A stretch of DNA of 64,000 nt from DATAEE01 sp963725145 (GTDB lineage Bacteria > Acidobacteriota > Vicinamibacteria > Vicinamibacterales > 2-12-FULL-66-21), in the NCBI GenBank assembly GCA_963725145.1, contig CAVRXL010000003.1:1-64000 (forward strand). The letters are read 5' to 3'. The position numbers and the translations under genes are program-made. Shown piece after piece: positions 8,224-16,313 of the stretch (positions are counted from its first letter, which is position 1; every line of letters begins with the position of its first letter). Under the pieces are notes generated by a model, which did not search any database, was not told the DNA's origin, and was given only the letters and a program-made list of their open reading frames with translations.

Positions 8224-10950
8224 ATGCCGCGCGTCCTCGCCGCCGTCCTCCTCGCCAGTCTGATCCCGGCGCAAGTTCTCCTCGCGCAGGCCCAGGCGCC
8301 CGAATCGTTCTTCGGTTTCCGAATCGGTGCCGACGGCGAGCTGGCGCGCTACCCCAAAGTGCTCGAGTACCTGCAGCATCTGGCAAAGACGACGAACCGC
8401 ATCAAGTACGAGGAGCTCGGAAAGACGACGATGGGGCATCCGTACGTGCTGGCCACGATCAGCGCGCCCGAGAACCTCGCCCGGATGGATCGCCTGGTCG
8501 CCATCAACCGCCGGCTCGCGGATCCTCGAGGCCTGAGCGAAGGCGAGGCGCAGAAGCTGGCGCGCGAGGGCCGGCCTTTCTATCTCCTGTTCACGACGAT
8601 CCACTCGACCGAGGTCGGCAACATGCAGGCGATCATCGAGGTCGCGCACCGTCTTGCCACGAGCGCCGACCCGGAGGTCCGCGAGATCCTCGACAACGTC
8701 GTCCTTCTATTGGTCCCGTCGCAGAACCCCGACGGCCAGGTCATGGTGATCGACCACTGGTACAAGACGAAGGGAACGAAGCTCAATCGCGTGTTTCCGG
8801 ACCTCTACCACAAGTACACCGGCCACGACGACAACCGCGACTGGTTCATGTTCACGCAGAAGGAAACGCAGATGGCGGTCGAGATGCAGAACCGCCTCAA
8901 GCCGCACCTCACCCATGACATGCATCAGCAGGGCCCGATGGGATCACGGATCTTCGTGCCGCCGTACGAGGATCCGTACGATCGAAACGTGCATCCCCTC
9001 ATCGCGCAGGAACAGCTGCAGGTCGGACAGGCGATGGCGACGGCGCTCGTCGCGGAAGGCAAAGGGGGCGTCGCGTTCGCGGAGCAGTACGACCTCTGGA
9101 CGCCCGCGCGGCAGTACATGGTCTACCACGGGCAGCCGCGCATCCTCACGGAGATCGCCAGCGCGAGCCTCGCCGATCCGTTCGTCAACCCGGCCGGAAC
9201 GCCGCTCGGACCGCAGGAGCCGCGCTGGAACTTTCCGCTGCCCTATCGGCGCCCGGAGTGGCGGCTTCGGCAGATCGTGGACTACGGCGTCACGGCGGTC
9301 TTCGCCGGCCTGTCGCACATGGCGAAGTACCGCACGTCCTTCCTCGAAAACTCCTACCGCATTCATGCCGACTGGGTGAACCGCAAGGGGGGACCGTACG
9401 CCTTCGTGATTCCACCCTCGCAGCGCGATCCGTTCGAGACGATGGAGCTCGTGAACATCATGCGGATGGCGCAGGTCGAGGTCCACCGCGCGAACAAGGA
9501 GTTCGCCGCGGGGGGCAAGACGTATGGCGCCGGCGCGTACGTCATCAAGCTCGCGCAGCCGTACGGGGCGTTCGCGAAGACGATGCTCGAGAAGCAAGTG
9601 TATCCCGACCTCAGGCTGTTTCCCGGAGGCCCGCCGAAACCGCCGTACGACGTGACCGGCCACACGCTCGGGATGCTCATGGGGGTCGACGTCGTTCAGA
9701 TCGACGCGCCTTTCGACGCCGACCTCGCCGACGTCACGAAGGCCGAGCTTCGGGCGGCGGCCGCCCCGGGGAAACCGCGGTGGGCGTACCTGTTAGGGCC
9801 CGAGTCGAACGCCGCGTTTCTCGCGCTGTCGAAGCTGCAGAAGGCGCGCGTGCCGGTCTTCCGGGCGGCGCGCGGCTTCGAGAGCAACGGCCGGTCGTTC
9901 GCACCCGGCACGTGGATCGTCGCGCCGACTCCAGCCGCCGCCAGAGTGCTCGAGGAAACCGCGACCGCCACCGGCCTCACCATCCACTCGGCCGATCGAC
10001 CCGTCGCGGTGGATGGGTTCCGGCTGAAGCCGGACACGCGCATCGGTCTGTGGAGAGGCGCCAACGTGATGCCCGGCGGCTGGCTGATGTGGCTGTTCGA
10101 GCAGTACGGCTTCAACCATCAGATCGTGTCGTCGACAGACTTCGCCGGCGATCTCGCCGCCAAGTACGACACGATCGTGCTGCCATCGGGGATCACCCGG
10201 GATCGGATCGTTCGCGGCCTCGATCCGGCGACGCACGACAAGGAATGGGCGTGGGCGTACGGCGTCGGCGACGAAGGCTGGTCGAAGCTGGCCGAGTGGG
10301 TCAGAAGCGGCGGGACGCTCGTCGCGATCGGGTCGGCCGTGGAGACCGCGCGCGAGCTGCTGGATCTGCCGATCGAGAAAGTGCTTCCCGAGACATCGCG
10401 TTTCCGGCGGTTCACCGGCGGCGAACCGGCGCGCGACCGCCAGGGGTCGTCCGCCGACGTCGATCGCGCGCTGCGCGACGCGTTCATGAGCCCGGCCCGG
10501 CTCGCCGCGACGCTGCGCGATCGCGTGATCGAGCCTACCTCCCTCTTCTACTGCCCAGGGTCGCTCCTCAACAACGAGTTCGACGCCGCGCATCCGGTCG
10601 CGTTCGGCATGCCGTCGGCGTGGCCGGTCTTTTTCGAATCCGACCAGGCGTACCGACTGACGCCCGGTTTCTCGATCCGCGCGGAGGTCGTGTCCCGGTA
10701 TCCGAAGAGCGGGCCGATCCTCGCGAGCGGATGGCTGCTGGGTGAGGACCTCCTCCGCGACCAGGCGAACGTCGTCTCGTTCCGCGTCGGGAAAGGACAG
10801 GTCGTGACGCTCGCGAGCCAGGTGGACTTCCGCACCCAGCCGCGCGCGACGTTCAAGCTGCTGTTCAACGCGATCTTCCACGGCCCGTCGACGGCCGTCG
10901 ATGCCGCAGAGCTCGCGAAGCTGGCATCCGGAACCACGAACGAGCAGTGA
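8224..10950 (+). CDS. secreted M14 family zinc carboxypeptidase
   Basis: 908 residues from ATG 8224, preceded by GAGAGG; in-frame ATGs at 8140 and 8194 lie before the signal peptide and look less likely. The signal peptide is MPRVLAAVLLASLIPAQ with cleavage after LLAQA. The peptidase domain is at about 30-330. HSTE (127-130) is the HxxE zinc pair, and THDMHQQG (230-237) supplies the third zinc His. RILTEIAS lies where the catalytic Glu region falls. A long C-terminal portion (about 340-908) is unassigned but resembles the matching part of the second M14 enzyme in this window (45727-48372). It is probably periplasmic or secreted. The following gene overlaps its stop by 4 bases (GTGA), so they are translationally coupled. 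Confidence 0.87.
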   Translation: MPRVLAAVLLASLIPAQVLLAQAQAPESFFGFRIGADGELARYPKVLEYLQHLAKTTNRIKYEELGKTTMGHPYVLATISAPENLARMDRLVAINRRLADPRGLSEGEAQKLAREGRPFYLLFTTIHSTEVGNMQAIIEVAHRLATSADPEVREILDNVVLLLVPSQNPDGQVMVIDHWYKTKGTKLNRVFPDLYHKYTGHDDNRDWFMFTQKETQMAVEMQNRLKPHLTHDMHQQGPMGSRIFVPPYEDPYDRNVHPLIAQEQLQVGQAMATALVAEGKGGVAFAEQYDLWTPARQYMVYHGQPRILTEIASASLADPFVNPAGTPLGPQEPRWNFPLPYRRPEWRLRQIVDYGVTAVFAGLSHMAKYRTSFLENSYRIHADWVNRKGGPYAFVIPPSQRDPFETMELVNIMRMAQVEVHRANKEFAAGGKTYGAGAYVIKLAQPYGAFAKTMLEKQVYPDLRLFPGGPPKPPYDVTGHTLGMLMGVDVVQIDAPFDADLADVTKAELRAAAAPGKPRWAYLLGPESNAAFLALSKLQKARVPVFRAARGFESNGRSFAPGTWIVAPTPAAARVLEETATATGLTIHSADRPVAVDGFRLKPDTRIGLWRGANVMPGGWLMWLFEQYGFNHQIVSSTDFAGDLAAKYDTIVLPSGITRDRIVRGLDPATHDKEWAWAYGVGDEGWSKLAEWVRSGGTLVAIGSAVETARELLDLPIEKVLPETSRFRRFTGGEPARDRQGSSADVDRALRDAFMSPARLAATLRDRVIEPTSLFYCPGSLLNNEFDAAHPVAFGMPSAWPVFFESDQAYRLTPGFSIRAEVVSRYPKSGPILASGWLLGEDLLRDQANVVSFRVGKGQVVTLASQVDFRTQPRATFKLLFNAIFHGPSTAVDAAELAKLASGTTNEQ

Positions 10951-12536
10951 GACACCTCAAAGAGATCTCGCGGCTCGAAGCCTTCAGCGACGCGGTCTTC
11001 GCGTTCGCGCTGACGCTGCTCGTCGTGTCGCTGGAGGTGCCGTCGAGCTACGCCGAGCTGATGAACATCCTGCGCGGGTTCGTCCCGTTCGCGTGCACGT
11101 TCGCGCTCGTCACGTGGATCTGGTACGAGCACAACAAGTTCTTCCGCCGGTATGGGATGGAGGATCCGTTCACGGTCTTCAGCAACGGCATCCTTCTCTT
11201 CCTCGTGCTGATCTTCGTGTACCCGCTGAAGTTCATGGCGACGATGGTGTTCGCGCGATTCGGGATCGGAGCGCCGATCGCCTCGATACAGATTGCCAAT
11301 CAGGACATTCCGACGCTGATGGCCGTGTACAGCCTGGGCTTCGTCGTGCTGTTCATGTCGTTCGCGCTCCTGTACTGGCATGCGTGGCGGAGGCGTGACG
11401 CGCTCGGCCTGACCGAAGAGGAGCGCGTGATGCTGAAGTCGGCGCTCGGCCATCACGTCATCAGCATTTCGATCGGTCTGGCGTCGGTCGTTCTGGCGCT
11501 GACGCTGCCGGCGCGCTGGTCCTGGCTCGCGGGACCATGGTATGCGCTCATGGGCCCGCTCCACGGCTGGTGGGGCGTGCGATCGCAAGCCCGCGTCGAG
11601 CAACTGCGTGCGGCACGGGCGGCCGGTGTTCGCGCGACCCTCCTGCTCGTCGCGCTCGCGGCCCCCGCCTTCGCGCAGCCGACGCAGGCGCCGGCCACTC
11701 CGCGCCAACGCCTCGACTCGGCCATCGAGCGAATCACCCGTAGCGTGAACGCGACGTGGGGCATCTACGCCAAGTCAATTGAGACAGGAGAAGAGATCGC
11801 CATCGACGCGGACCGTCAGATGGACACCATGAGCGTCATCAAGATTCCGCTGATGGTGGAAGCCTTCCAGCAGATCAAGGACGGTAAGTTCACGCTTGCC
11901 GACAAGTACACGTTGACGAAGGAGGACATCCTGCCGGGCACGGGGATCATGCGCAGCCTCGATTCCGGCGCCGTGCTCACCGTCAAAGATCTCATCACCC
12001 TCATGATCATCGTCTCGGACAACACGGCGACCGACGTGCTCTATCGGAAGGTCGGCGGCGTGGAGGCGGTGAATCGACGAATGGATGCGCTCGGCCTGCC
12101 GAAGACCCGCGCGCCGGCGCCGTCGCGCGCCTGGTTCGACGCACTGCGCGCCTCCCCGTCCGCGGCCGAATTCCATCGCGCGGCGAAGACGCCCTACGGG
12201 CTCTCGACGCCGCGAGAGATCGGCCTGCTCCTCGAACGGATGGAACGCGGAACGCTCGTCGACAAGGCGGCGTCGGACGAGATGCTTCAGATTCTCCGCG
12301 GGCAGGTCTACCGCTCGCGCATCCCGCGGCTCGTGAGCGGGTTCCGGATCCCGCACAAGACCGGCGACTTCCTGCCGTACATCGCCAACGATGTCGGGGT
12401 GCTCGAAAGCCAGGGCGCGACCGTCGTGCTCAGCGTCTTCACGGCGAACCACTTCGGCAGCGGGGACACGATTGAAGAAGCCATCGGCCGGCTTTCGGCA
12501 GAAATCGCATCCTATTTTTCGTACGGCCGCCGCTGA
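10947..12536 (+). CDS. fusion protein: TMEM175/DUF1211-like membrane domain plus class A beta-lactamase-like domain
   Basis: 529 residues in one uninterrupted frame from GTG 10947, overlapping the upstream stop as GTGA. Residues 1-215 resemble bacterial TMEM175 (DUF1211) K+ channel proteins: the first helix carries R-x3-FSDAVFAFALTLLV (the RxxxFSD signature) and several more helices follow. A short hydrophobic segment ending AAPAFAQ (about 225-242) looks like a signal peptide. Residues 250-529 are a serine hydrolase fold: SVIK (296-299) as SxxK, SDN (357-359) and KTG (471-473). I see no ExxLN omega-loop motif, so true beta-lactamase activity is doubtful. Two originally separate genes may be fused; GTG 11577 could also start a separate exported hydrolase. 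Confidence 0.8.
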   Translation: MRHLKEISRLEAFSDAVFAFALTLLVVSLEVPSSYAELMNILRGFVPFACTFALVTWIWYEHNKFFRRYGMEDPFTVFSNGILLFLVLIFVYPLKFMATMVFARFGIGAPIASIQIANQDIPTLMAVYSLGFVVLFMSFALLYWHAWRRRDALGLTEEERVMLKSALGHHVISISIGLASVVLALTLPARWSWLAGPWYALMGPLHGWWGVRSQARVEQLRAARAAGVRATLLLVALAAPAFAQPTQAPATPRQRLDSAIERITRSVNATWGIYAKSIETGEEIAIDADRQMDTMSVIKIPLMVEAFQQIKDGKFTLADKYTLTKEDILPGTGIMRSLDSGAVLTVKDLITLMIIVSDNTATDVLYRKVGGVEAVNRRMDALGLPKTRAPAPSRAWFDALRASPSAAEFHRAAKTPYGLSTPREIGLLLERMERGTLVDKAASDEMLQILRGQVYRSRIPRLVSGFRIPHKTGDFLPYIANDVGVLESQGATVVLSVFTANHFGSGDTIEEAIGRLSAEIASYFSYGRR

Positions 12537-12681
12537 ATTCTGGCCCGGTTTGTTCATAAACAGCACAGTGCGCGCGAGCACACTCGGGGTGTTCGTTTTC
12601 GCTAACTATCTATATCTAAATGACTTTTGGTCCGGGACCACAGTTTGCTGAATTGCCAGGGGATCCAAGGGAGCGAACACC

Positions 12682-12897
12682 ATGATCTGGTTTTTCGAAA
12701 GAGCAGGCTCACACCTCCGCTGCGAGGTCCGCACGCATATCGAAGGCGATCGTTACGAGCTGGTGATCACGGGGCCGGACGGGGTCGAGAAGCTCGAAGC
12801 GTTCACGACGTCGCACGAGCTCAATCGGCGCGCGCAAGCGCTTGGCGCAGTGTGGGAGAAAGAGGGCTGGAACGGCCCGCACATGAGATTTCTGTGA
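12682..12897 (+). CDS. small hypothetical protein, 71 residues
   Basis: ATG 12682 is preceded by AGGGAG at good spacing and by an AT-rich stretch (about 12600-12625) that could hold a promoter. The protein is soluble, with alternating beta-like segments (EVRTHIEGDRYELVITGPDG) and an amphipathic C-terminal helix. I do not recognise the family. Its TGA stop directly abuts a nonamer repeat tract. The next gene (egtD) is convergent. Confidence 0.6.
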   Translation: MIWFFERAGSHLRCEVRTHIEGDRYELVITGPDGVEKLEAFTTSHELNRRAQALGAVWEKEGWNGPHMRFL

Positions 12898-12933
12898 CGC
12901 AGAGACCGCAGAGGTTGCAAAGGTCGCGGAGGG
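12898..12933. repeat. 9-nt imperfect tandem tract filling the spacer between convergent genes
   Basis: Four units in a row: CGCAGAGAC, CGCAGAGGT, TGCAAAGGT, CGCGGAGGG. It begins on the base after the stop of the 71-residue gene and ends 3 bases before the stop of egtD. Confidence 0.75.
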
Positions 12934-12936
12934 CGA

Positions 12937-13914
12937 CTACGCAGCCGTAAACAGCGTCAACGCGAAGCGCGCCGAAGGATCGATCCACTGCCGGAGCAGG
13001 CGGAAACCCGCGATCGCGCCGCGCTCGACGATCTCTTCCGGCTCGTACTTGTACGAGCTTTCCGTCCAGATCGATTCTCCGGACGCGAATCGAATCGTGA
13101 CGTCCGAGGCGGCGATGCGGACTTGCTGCGCGCGCCGACTCACCAGGTGCATTTCCACGCGGCGCTTGGCGGCGTTCCACGCGGCGCGGTGGTCGAACGC
13201 CGTCAGATCGAAGGTTCCGCCAAGCTCTTCGTTGATACGCGACAGCAGGTTCTTGTTGAATGCGGCGGTCACGCCAAGCGGATCGTCGTACGCGAGGATC
13301 AGCTCGGCTTCGGGCTTCACGAGGTCCGCGCCGAGAAGAAGCGCGTCGCCGAATCGGAGCGCGCGCCGGATCGTGGCGAGAAACTCGCCCGCCGCTGGCT
13401 CGTCGAAGTTCCCGATGTTCGAACCGAGGAGGAGCACGAGCATCGTGCCGCCCGGCTCCCGCGCCGCGGCGGCTCGACGCAGGCCCTCCTCGTAGGTAGA
13501 CCGATGACCGACGACCGACACGTGCGCTGACGACCCGATGGCCCGCTCTGACTGGCGCAGCGCCTCTTCCGAGATGTCGATCAGGTGAAGCCGGGCGCTC
13601 TGCCCGGCGTGAGCGATCGCGTCGATCACCACCGAGATCTTCTCGCCGCTGCCGCATCCCAGCTCGACGAGCATCGCGGGCTCGCGCAATACTGAGACGA
13701 TTCGCGGGGCGTATCTGACGAGCAGCCCGAGCTCCGATCGCGTGATGCGGTACCACGGCAGCCGGCAGATCGCCTCGAAGAGGCTCGATCCCAGCGCGTC
13801 GTAGAGGTACTTCGACTGGAGCTCCTTCGGAGATTTCCGGAGGTCGCGCGCGACGTCAGAAGCAAATTCGACGGCACTCGCTTCTGCATCGATGGCTGCC
13901 GGGGTGCGCGTCAT
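12937..13914 (-). CDS. egtD: L-histidine N-alpha-methyltransferase (EgtD-like)
   Basis: 325 residues from ATG 13914, with AAGGGA five bases upstream; the frame is open further up to 13959. EgtD trimethylates histidine to hercynine with SAM, the first step of ergothioneine synthesis. The N-terminal SPKELQSKYLYDALGSSLFEAI segment (given in part: KELQSKYLYDALGS) and the WYRITRSE motif are characteristic, followed by LVELGCGSGEK as SAM motif I, and LGSNIGNFD further on. Length matches the family (about 320). It lies 80 bases downstream of the egtB-like gene on the same strand, supporting the assignment. Confidence 0.92.
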   Translation of the reverse strand: MTRTPAAIDAEASAVEFASDVARDLRKSPKELQSKYLYDALGSSLFEAICRLPWYRITRSELGLLVRYAPRIVSVLREPAMLVELGCGSGEKISVVIDAIAHAGQSARLHLIDISEEALRQSERAIGSSAHVSVVGHRSTYEEGLRRAAAAREPGGTMLVLLLGSNIGNFDEPAAGEFLATIRRALRFGDALLLGADLVKPEAELILAYDDPLGVTAAFNKNLLSRINEELGGTFDLTAFDHRAAWNAAKRRVEMHLVSRRAQQVRIAASDVTIRFASGESIWTESSYKYEPEEIVERGAIAGFRLLRQWIDPSARFALTLFTAA

Positions 13915-13994
13915 CTTTTTCCCTTTTCGCGCTGGGGCCCCACCCCCAGCGCCTGCCACGCCTCGCTCACGCTCGGCGCGCTGTTTCGTGGCAT

Positions 13995-15281
13995 CTAGCC
14001 CACGGTGCGGAATTTTGCGAAAACGTACGGATAGTCAGGCCGAAACCAGTTGCGGAAGCTGCGGCGCACGAGCTCGCGCGGCGTGACCGGCGACGCGCCT
14101 TTCAGGACGTAGTGCTGGCCGTCGAAGAAGTCGGCCGAGTACTCGGGGTACGACGCCATCGGCTCGAAGCCGGGAAAGCCGGTGAATATGGTGGACGTCC
14201 ATTCCCAGCCGTTGCCGATGAGATCGTGGACGCCCCACGCGCTCGCGCCGGCCGGACACGATCCAACGGGCGCAGGATCGTAGCTCGCGAAATCGAAGAC
14301 TCCACGCCGAACGTCGTCATCAGGAGCGTCCTCGCCCCACGGGAACGTCCGCTCGCCGCCCGCTGGATTGCCGAACGCCGCGCGGTGATACTCGGCCTCG
14401 GTTGGAAGTCGCCGGCCCTTCCAACGGGCGTAGGCGTCGGCCTGCTGCCAGGTGACCCAGGCCGGCCATGACATCTGCAGTGGCAGCTCCTCGAACATCC
14501 CGCGCCACAGCCAGGTGCCGTCGCGACGCGTCCAGAAGTGCGGCGGCTCGTGGCCGGCCTCGACGAACGAGAGAAAGTCCCGATTGGTCACCGGAAACAC
14601 GTCGACGTCGAACGCCGGCACTTCGACCTGCAGCAGTGGATATTCGTTGTCCCACCAGAACGGATCGCGAAGCGGATCGGCGCCCAGCGTTGCCACGCCC
14701 GACGGGACGCGCACGGTTTCCGGCGCCGGCAGATTGCCGCCGACGGAAGGCTGGTATCCGTCGGGCGCGCGCTTCAGCTCGTAGGGAAGCTGATGCCACA
14801 TGTACATCAGCGTCTCCTGGTGCATCTGCTCGTGTTCCAGCGCGGCGTAGACGGCCTCGAGCCGACGCATCGCGGGTCGGCCGATCGAGTCGAGCGGCGA
14901 GGTCCGCAGCGCTTCGAGGATGGCTGCGTCGGCACGGCGTGCGTAGGCCTGCACCTCGTCGCGCGACGGCCACACGGCGCTTGCGCTGGACGCGGCGGCG
15001 GCCGCAACCTCGTCCTGCGGGTCGATGCCTCGCGCGAACAGCGTCTCGAGACGTTCGTCCACGCCCGGACGCCCGAGCCCGCGCTTGATCAGCGCGATCA
15101 CGCTGAACGCGGGCAGGTGGCCTTCATAAAAGACGACGGGATTGCGCAGCGCGATCGGGCGGGTGTAGTACGCGTCAGGTGTGAGGAGATTGAATAGCCC
15201 GTGCGACCGCGCCCGGTTGCGGAGATACCAGTCGATCGCCGCGTCGCGATCGAGCGCCTGACGAACCGACGGAAGCGGCAT
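13995..15281 (-). CDS. egtB: EgtB-like sulfoxide synthase (DinB plus FGE-sulfatase domains)
   Basis: 428 residues from ATG 15281 (GTG 15284 is also possible). EgtB-type enzymes are non-haem iron oxygenases coupling a thiol to hercynine. The N-terminal DinB-like half carries HEQMHQE, the Hx3HxE iron triad. The C-terminal half is an FGE-sulfatase-type domain: FPVTNRDF, WPAWVTWQQADAYARW, LPTEAEYHRAAF, GNGWEWTS and RRSFRNW. It is followed by egtD 80 bases later. No egtC or egtE is nearby, so release of the final thiol would need genes elsewhere. The upstream spacer is entirely a nonamer repeat tract, so no Shine-Dalgarno is visible. Confidence 0.9.
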   Translation of the reverse strand: MPLPSVRQALDRDAAIDWYLRNRARSHGLFNLLTPDAYYTRPIALRNPVVFYEGHLPAFSVIALIKRGLGRPGVDERLETLFARGIDPQDEVAAAAASSASAVWPSRDEVQAYARRADAAILEALRTSPLDSIGRPAMRRLEAVYAALEHEQMHQETLMYMWHQLPYELKRAPDGYQPSVGGNLPAPETVRVPSGVATLGADPLRDPFWWDNEYPLLQVEVPAFDVDVFPVTNRDFLSFVEAGHEPPHFWTRRDGTWLWRGMFEELPLQMSWPAWVTWQQADAYARWKGRRLPTEAEYHRAAFGNPAGGERTFPWGEDAPDDDVRRGVFDFASYDPAPVGSCPAGASAWGVHDLIGNGWEWTSTIFTGFPGFEPMASYPEYSADFFDGQHYVLKGASPVTPRELVRRSFRNWFRPDYPYVFAKFRTVG

Positions 15282-15283
15282 CA

Positions 15284-15388
15284 CTCAAGGTGCTCCGTGC
15301 TCAAGGTGCTCACGGTGCTCCGTGCGGGAGGAGGGACCCCTCGCACCCTGAGCACCTAGAGCACCCTGAGCACCTAAAGCACCCTGAG
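15284..15388. repeat. inverted tracts of 9-nt units filling the spacer upstream of egtB
   Basis: Left part: CTCAAGGTG, CTCCGTG, CTCAAGGTG, CTCACGGTG, CTCCGTG (15284-15324). Right part, in opposite sense: CACCCTGAG, CACCTAGAG, CACCCTGAG, CACCTAAAG, CACCCTGAG (15344-15388). The two arms can fold into a long hairpin that may end transcription of the gene at 15393-15878. The same unit occurs inside nrdJ. Confidence 0.85.
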
Positions 15389-15392
15389 GATC

Positions 15393-15878
15393 CTACATCG
15401 AACAGCTTTCGGCCAGATGCTTGACTGACTTGACCGTCAGCTTGAGCGCGGGCTTGTTCTTATCCTTGTCCGCCTCCCGAGCCGTCGTATCGGTGCTCGG
15501 CGTCCCGGCGGTCCCGGCGGCGCCCATTTCCGGCTTGATCGGACTGCCGCTAACCTCGACCTTATGTCCAACGTGCTTCTTTAGATCGATATCTGCAGTA
15601 GTGATGAGTTGGACGGTCGCAGTGGCCGCGCCGCCCGAGGGTGCTCCTGAGGTCCCCGTCGCACTTGAACCGTGGGCCGCCAGCGCAGCCGCGTCGACAT
15701 TCGACAGGACGAACGTATTGGGCGTGTCACCTTCTTTTACGCACCCGGCGATTGTTACCGACTGTGCGCTCTTGCTGGGCGTCTGCTTATCGGCCGGCTT
15801 CTGCTCTGGATACTGGGCGCTCACGCCCACGGCCGCGAGGCCAAACGCGAGAATGCAGGCCGGAACACATCGTGTCAT
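15393..15878 (-). CDS. exported hypothetical protein, DUF5818-like
   Basis: 161 residues from ATG 15878, chosen because a perfect AGGAGGT lies 6 bases upstream. The first 20 residues (MTRCVPACILAFGLAAVGVSA) form a signal peptide. The rest is Ala/Thr/Lys-rich with a beta-rich core (TIAGCVKEGDTPNTFVLSNV; KHVGHKVEVSGSP) like DUF5818-type proteins, which are OB-fold-like and small. The function is unknown. Confidence 0.72.
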   Translation of the reverse strand: MTRCVPACILAFGLAAVGVSAQYPEQKPADKQTPSKSAQSVTIAGCVKEGDTPNTFVLSNVDAAALAAHGSSATGTSGAPSGGAATATVQLITTADIDLKKHVGHKVEVSGSPIKPEMGAAGTAGTPSTDTTAREADKDKNKPALKLTVKSVKHLAESCSM

Positions 15879-16023
15879 GATGAAACCTCCTGGACTGGTC
15901 CTGGTGAGAGTGCACGATGCGCGCCACGGCGTTACGGAAGAGGCCGTGCATGCGCTCGGCTGCGTGCCTCTGCACGCGGCCGCGCAACCTCGGCGGCATG
16001 TTAGGCTAGAGTGTTCTGCAGTT

Positions 16024-16111
16024 GCGAAAGTGGCGGAACTGGCAGACGCGCCGGACTTAGGATCCGGTGACCGAAAGGTCATTGGGGGTTCGACTCCCCC
16101 CTTTCGCACCA
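16024..16111 (+). tRNA. tRNA-Leu, anticodon UAG
   Basis: Acceptor stem GCGAAAG (16024-16030) pairs with CTTTCGC (16101-16107). The anticodon arm CCGGA-CTTAGGA-TCCGG places UAG in the loop. A long variable arm (TGACCGAAAGGTCA) makes it class II, as expected for Leu. GGTTCGACTCC is the T arm. Discriminator A at 16108 and encoded CCA at 16109-16111. Confidence 0.95.
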
Positions 16112-16174
16112 GCCTTCGCTCACGCGAGCCGACGCCGAAGCGTGAGCTTCGGCTGGGCGAGCCAGACGAAGGCT
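16111..16174. terminator. nested inverted repeat directly after tRNA-Leu
   Basis: Outer arms AGCCTTCG (16111-16118) and CGAAGGCT (16167-16174) enclose CTCACGC (16119-16125) and GCGTGAG (16140-16146). It starts at the last base of the tRNA. It may be a processing or termination structure; there is no U-run, so this is tentative. The remaining bases to 16313 show nothing further. Confidence 0.45.
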
Positions 16175-16313
16175 GCCGCGCCGAAGCCGCGCAAGCGGCG
16201 AAGGCGGGCGACGCGAACGGCCGAGTCGAAGGGCGGCGCCCACCCCCGGCATATCTATACGGCCGAGTCACTCAGGGTCTGCGGTACATGGCCGCCTCAG
16301 CCGATACACTCGC

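Noticed and set aside
15284..15388. CRISPR array
   Set aside because: Units are 9 bases and imperfect with no spacers, so this is a tandem tract.
16111..16174. Integration site (att) at the tRNA-Leu 3' end
   Set aside because: No duplicated tRNA end or integrase is found in the window.
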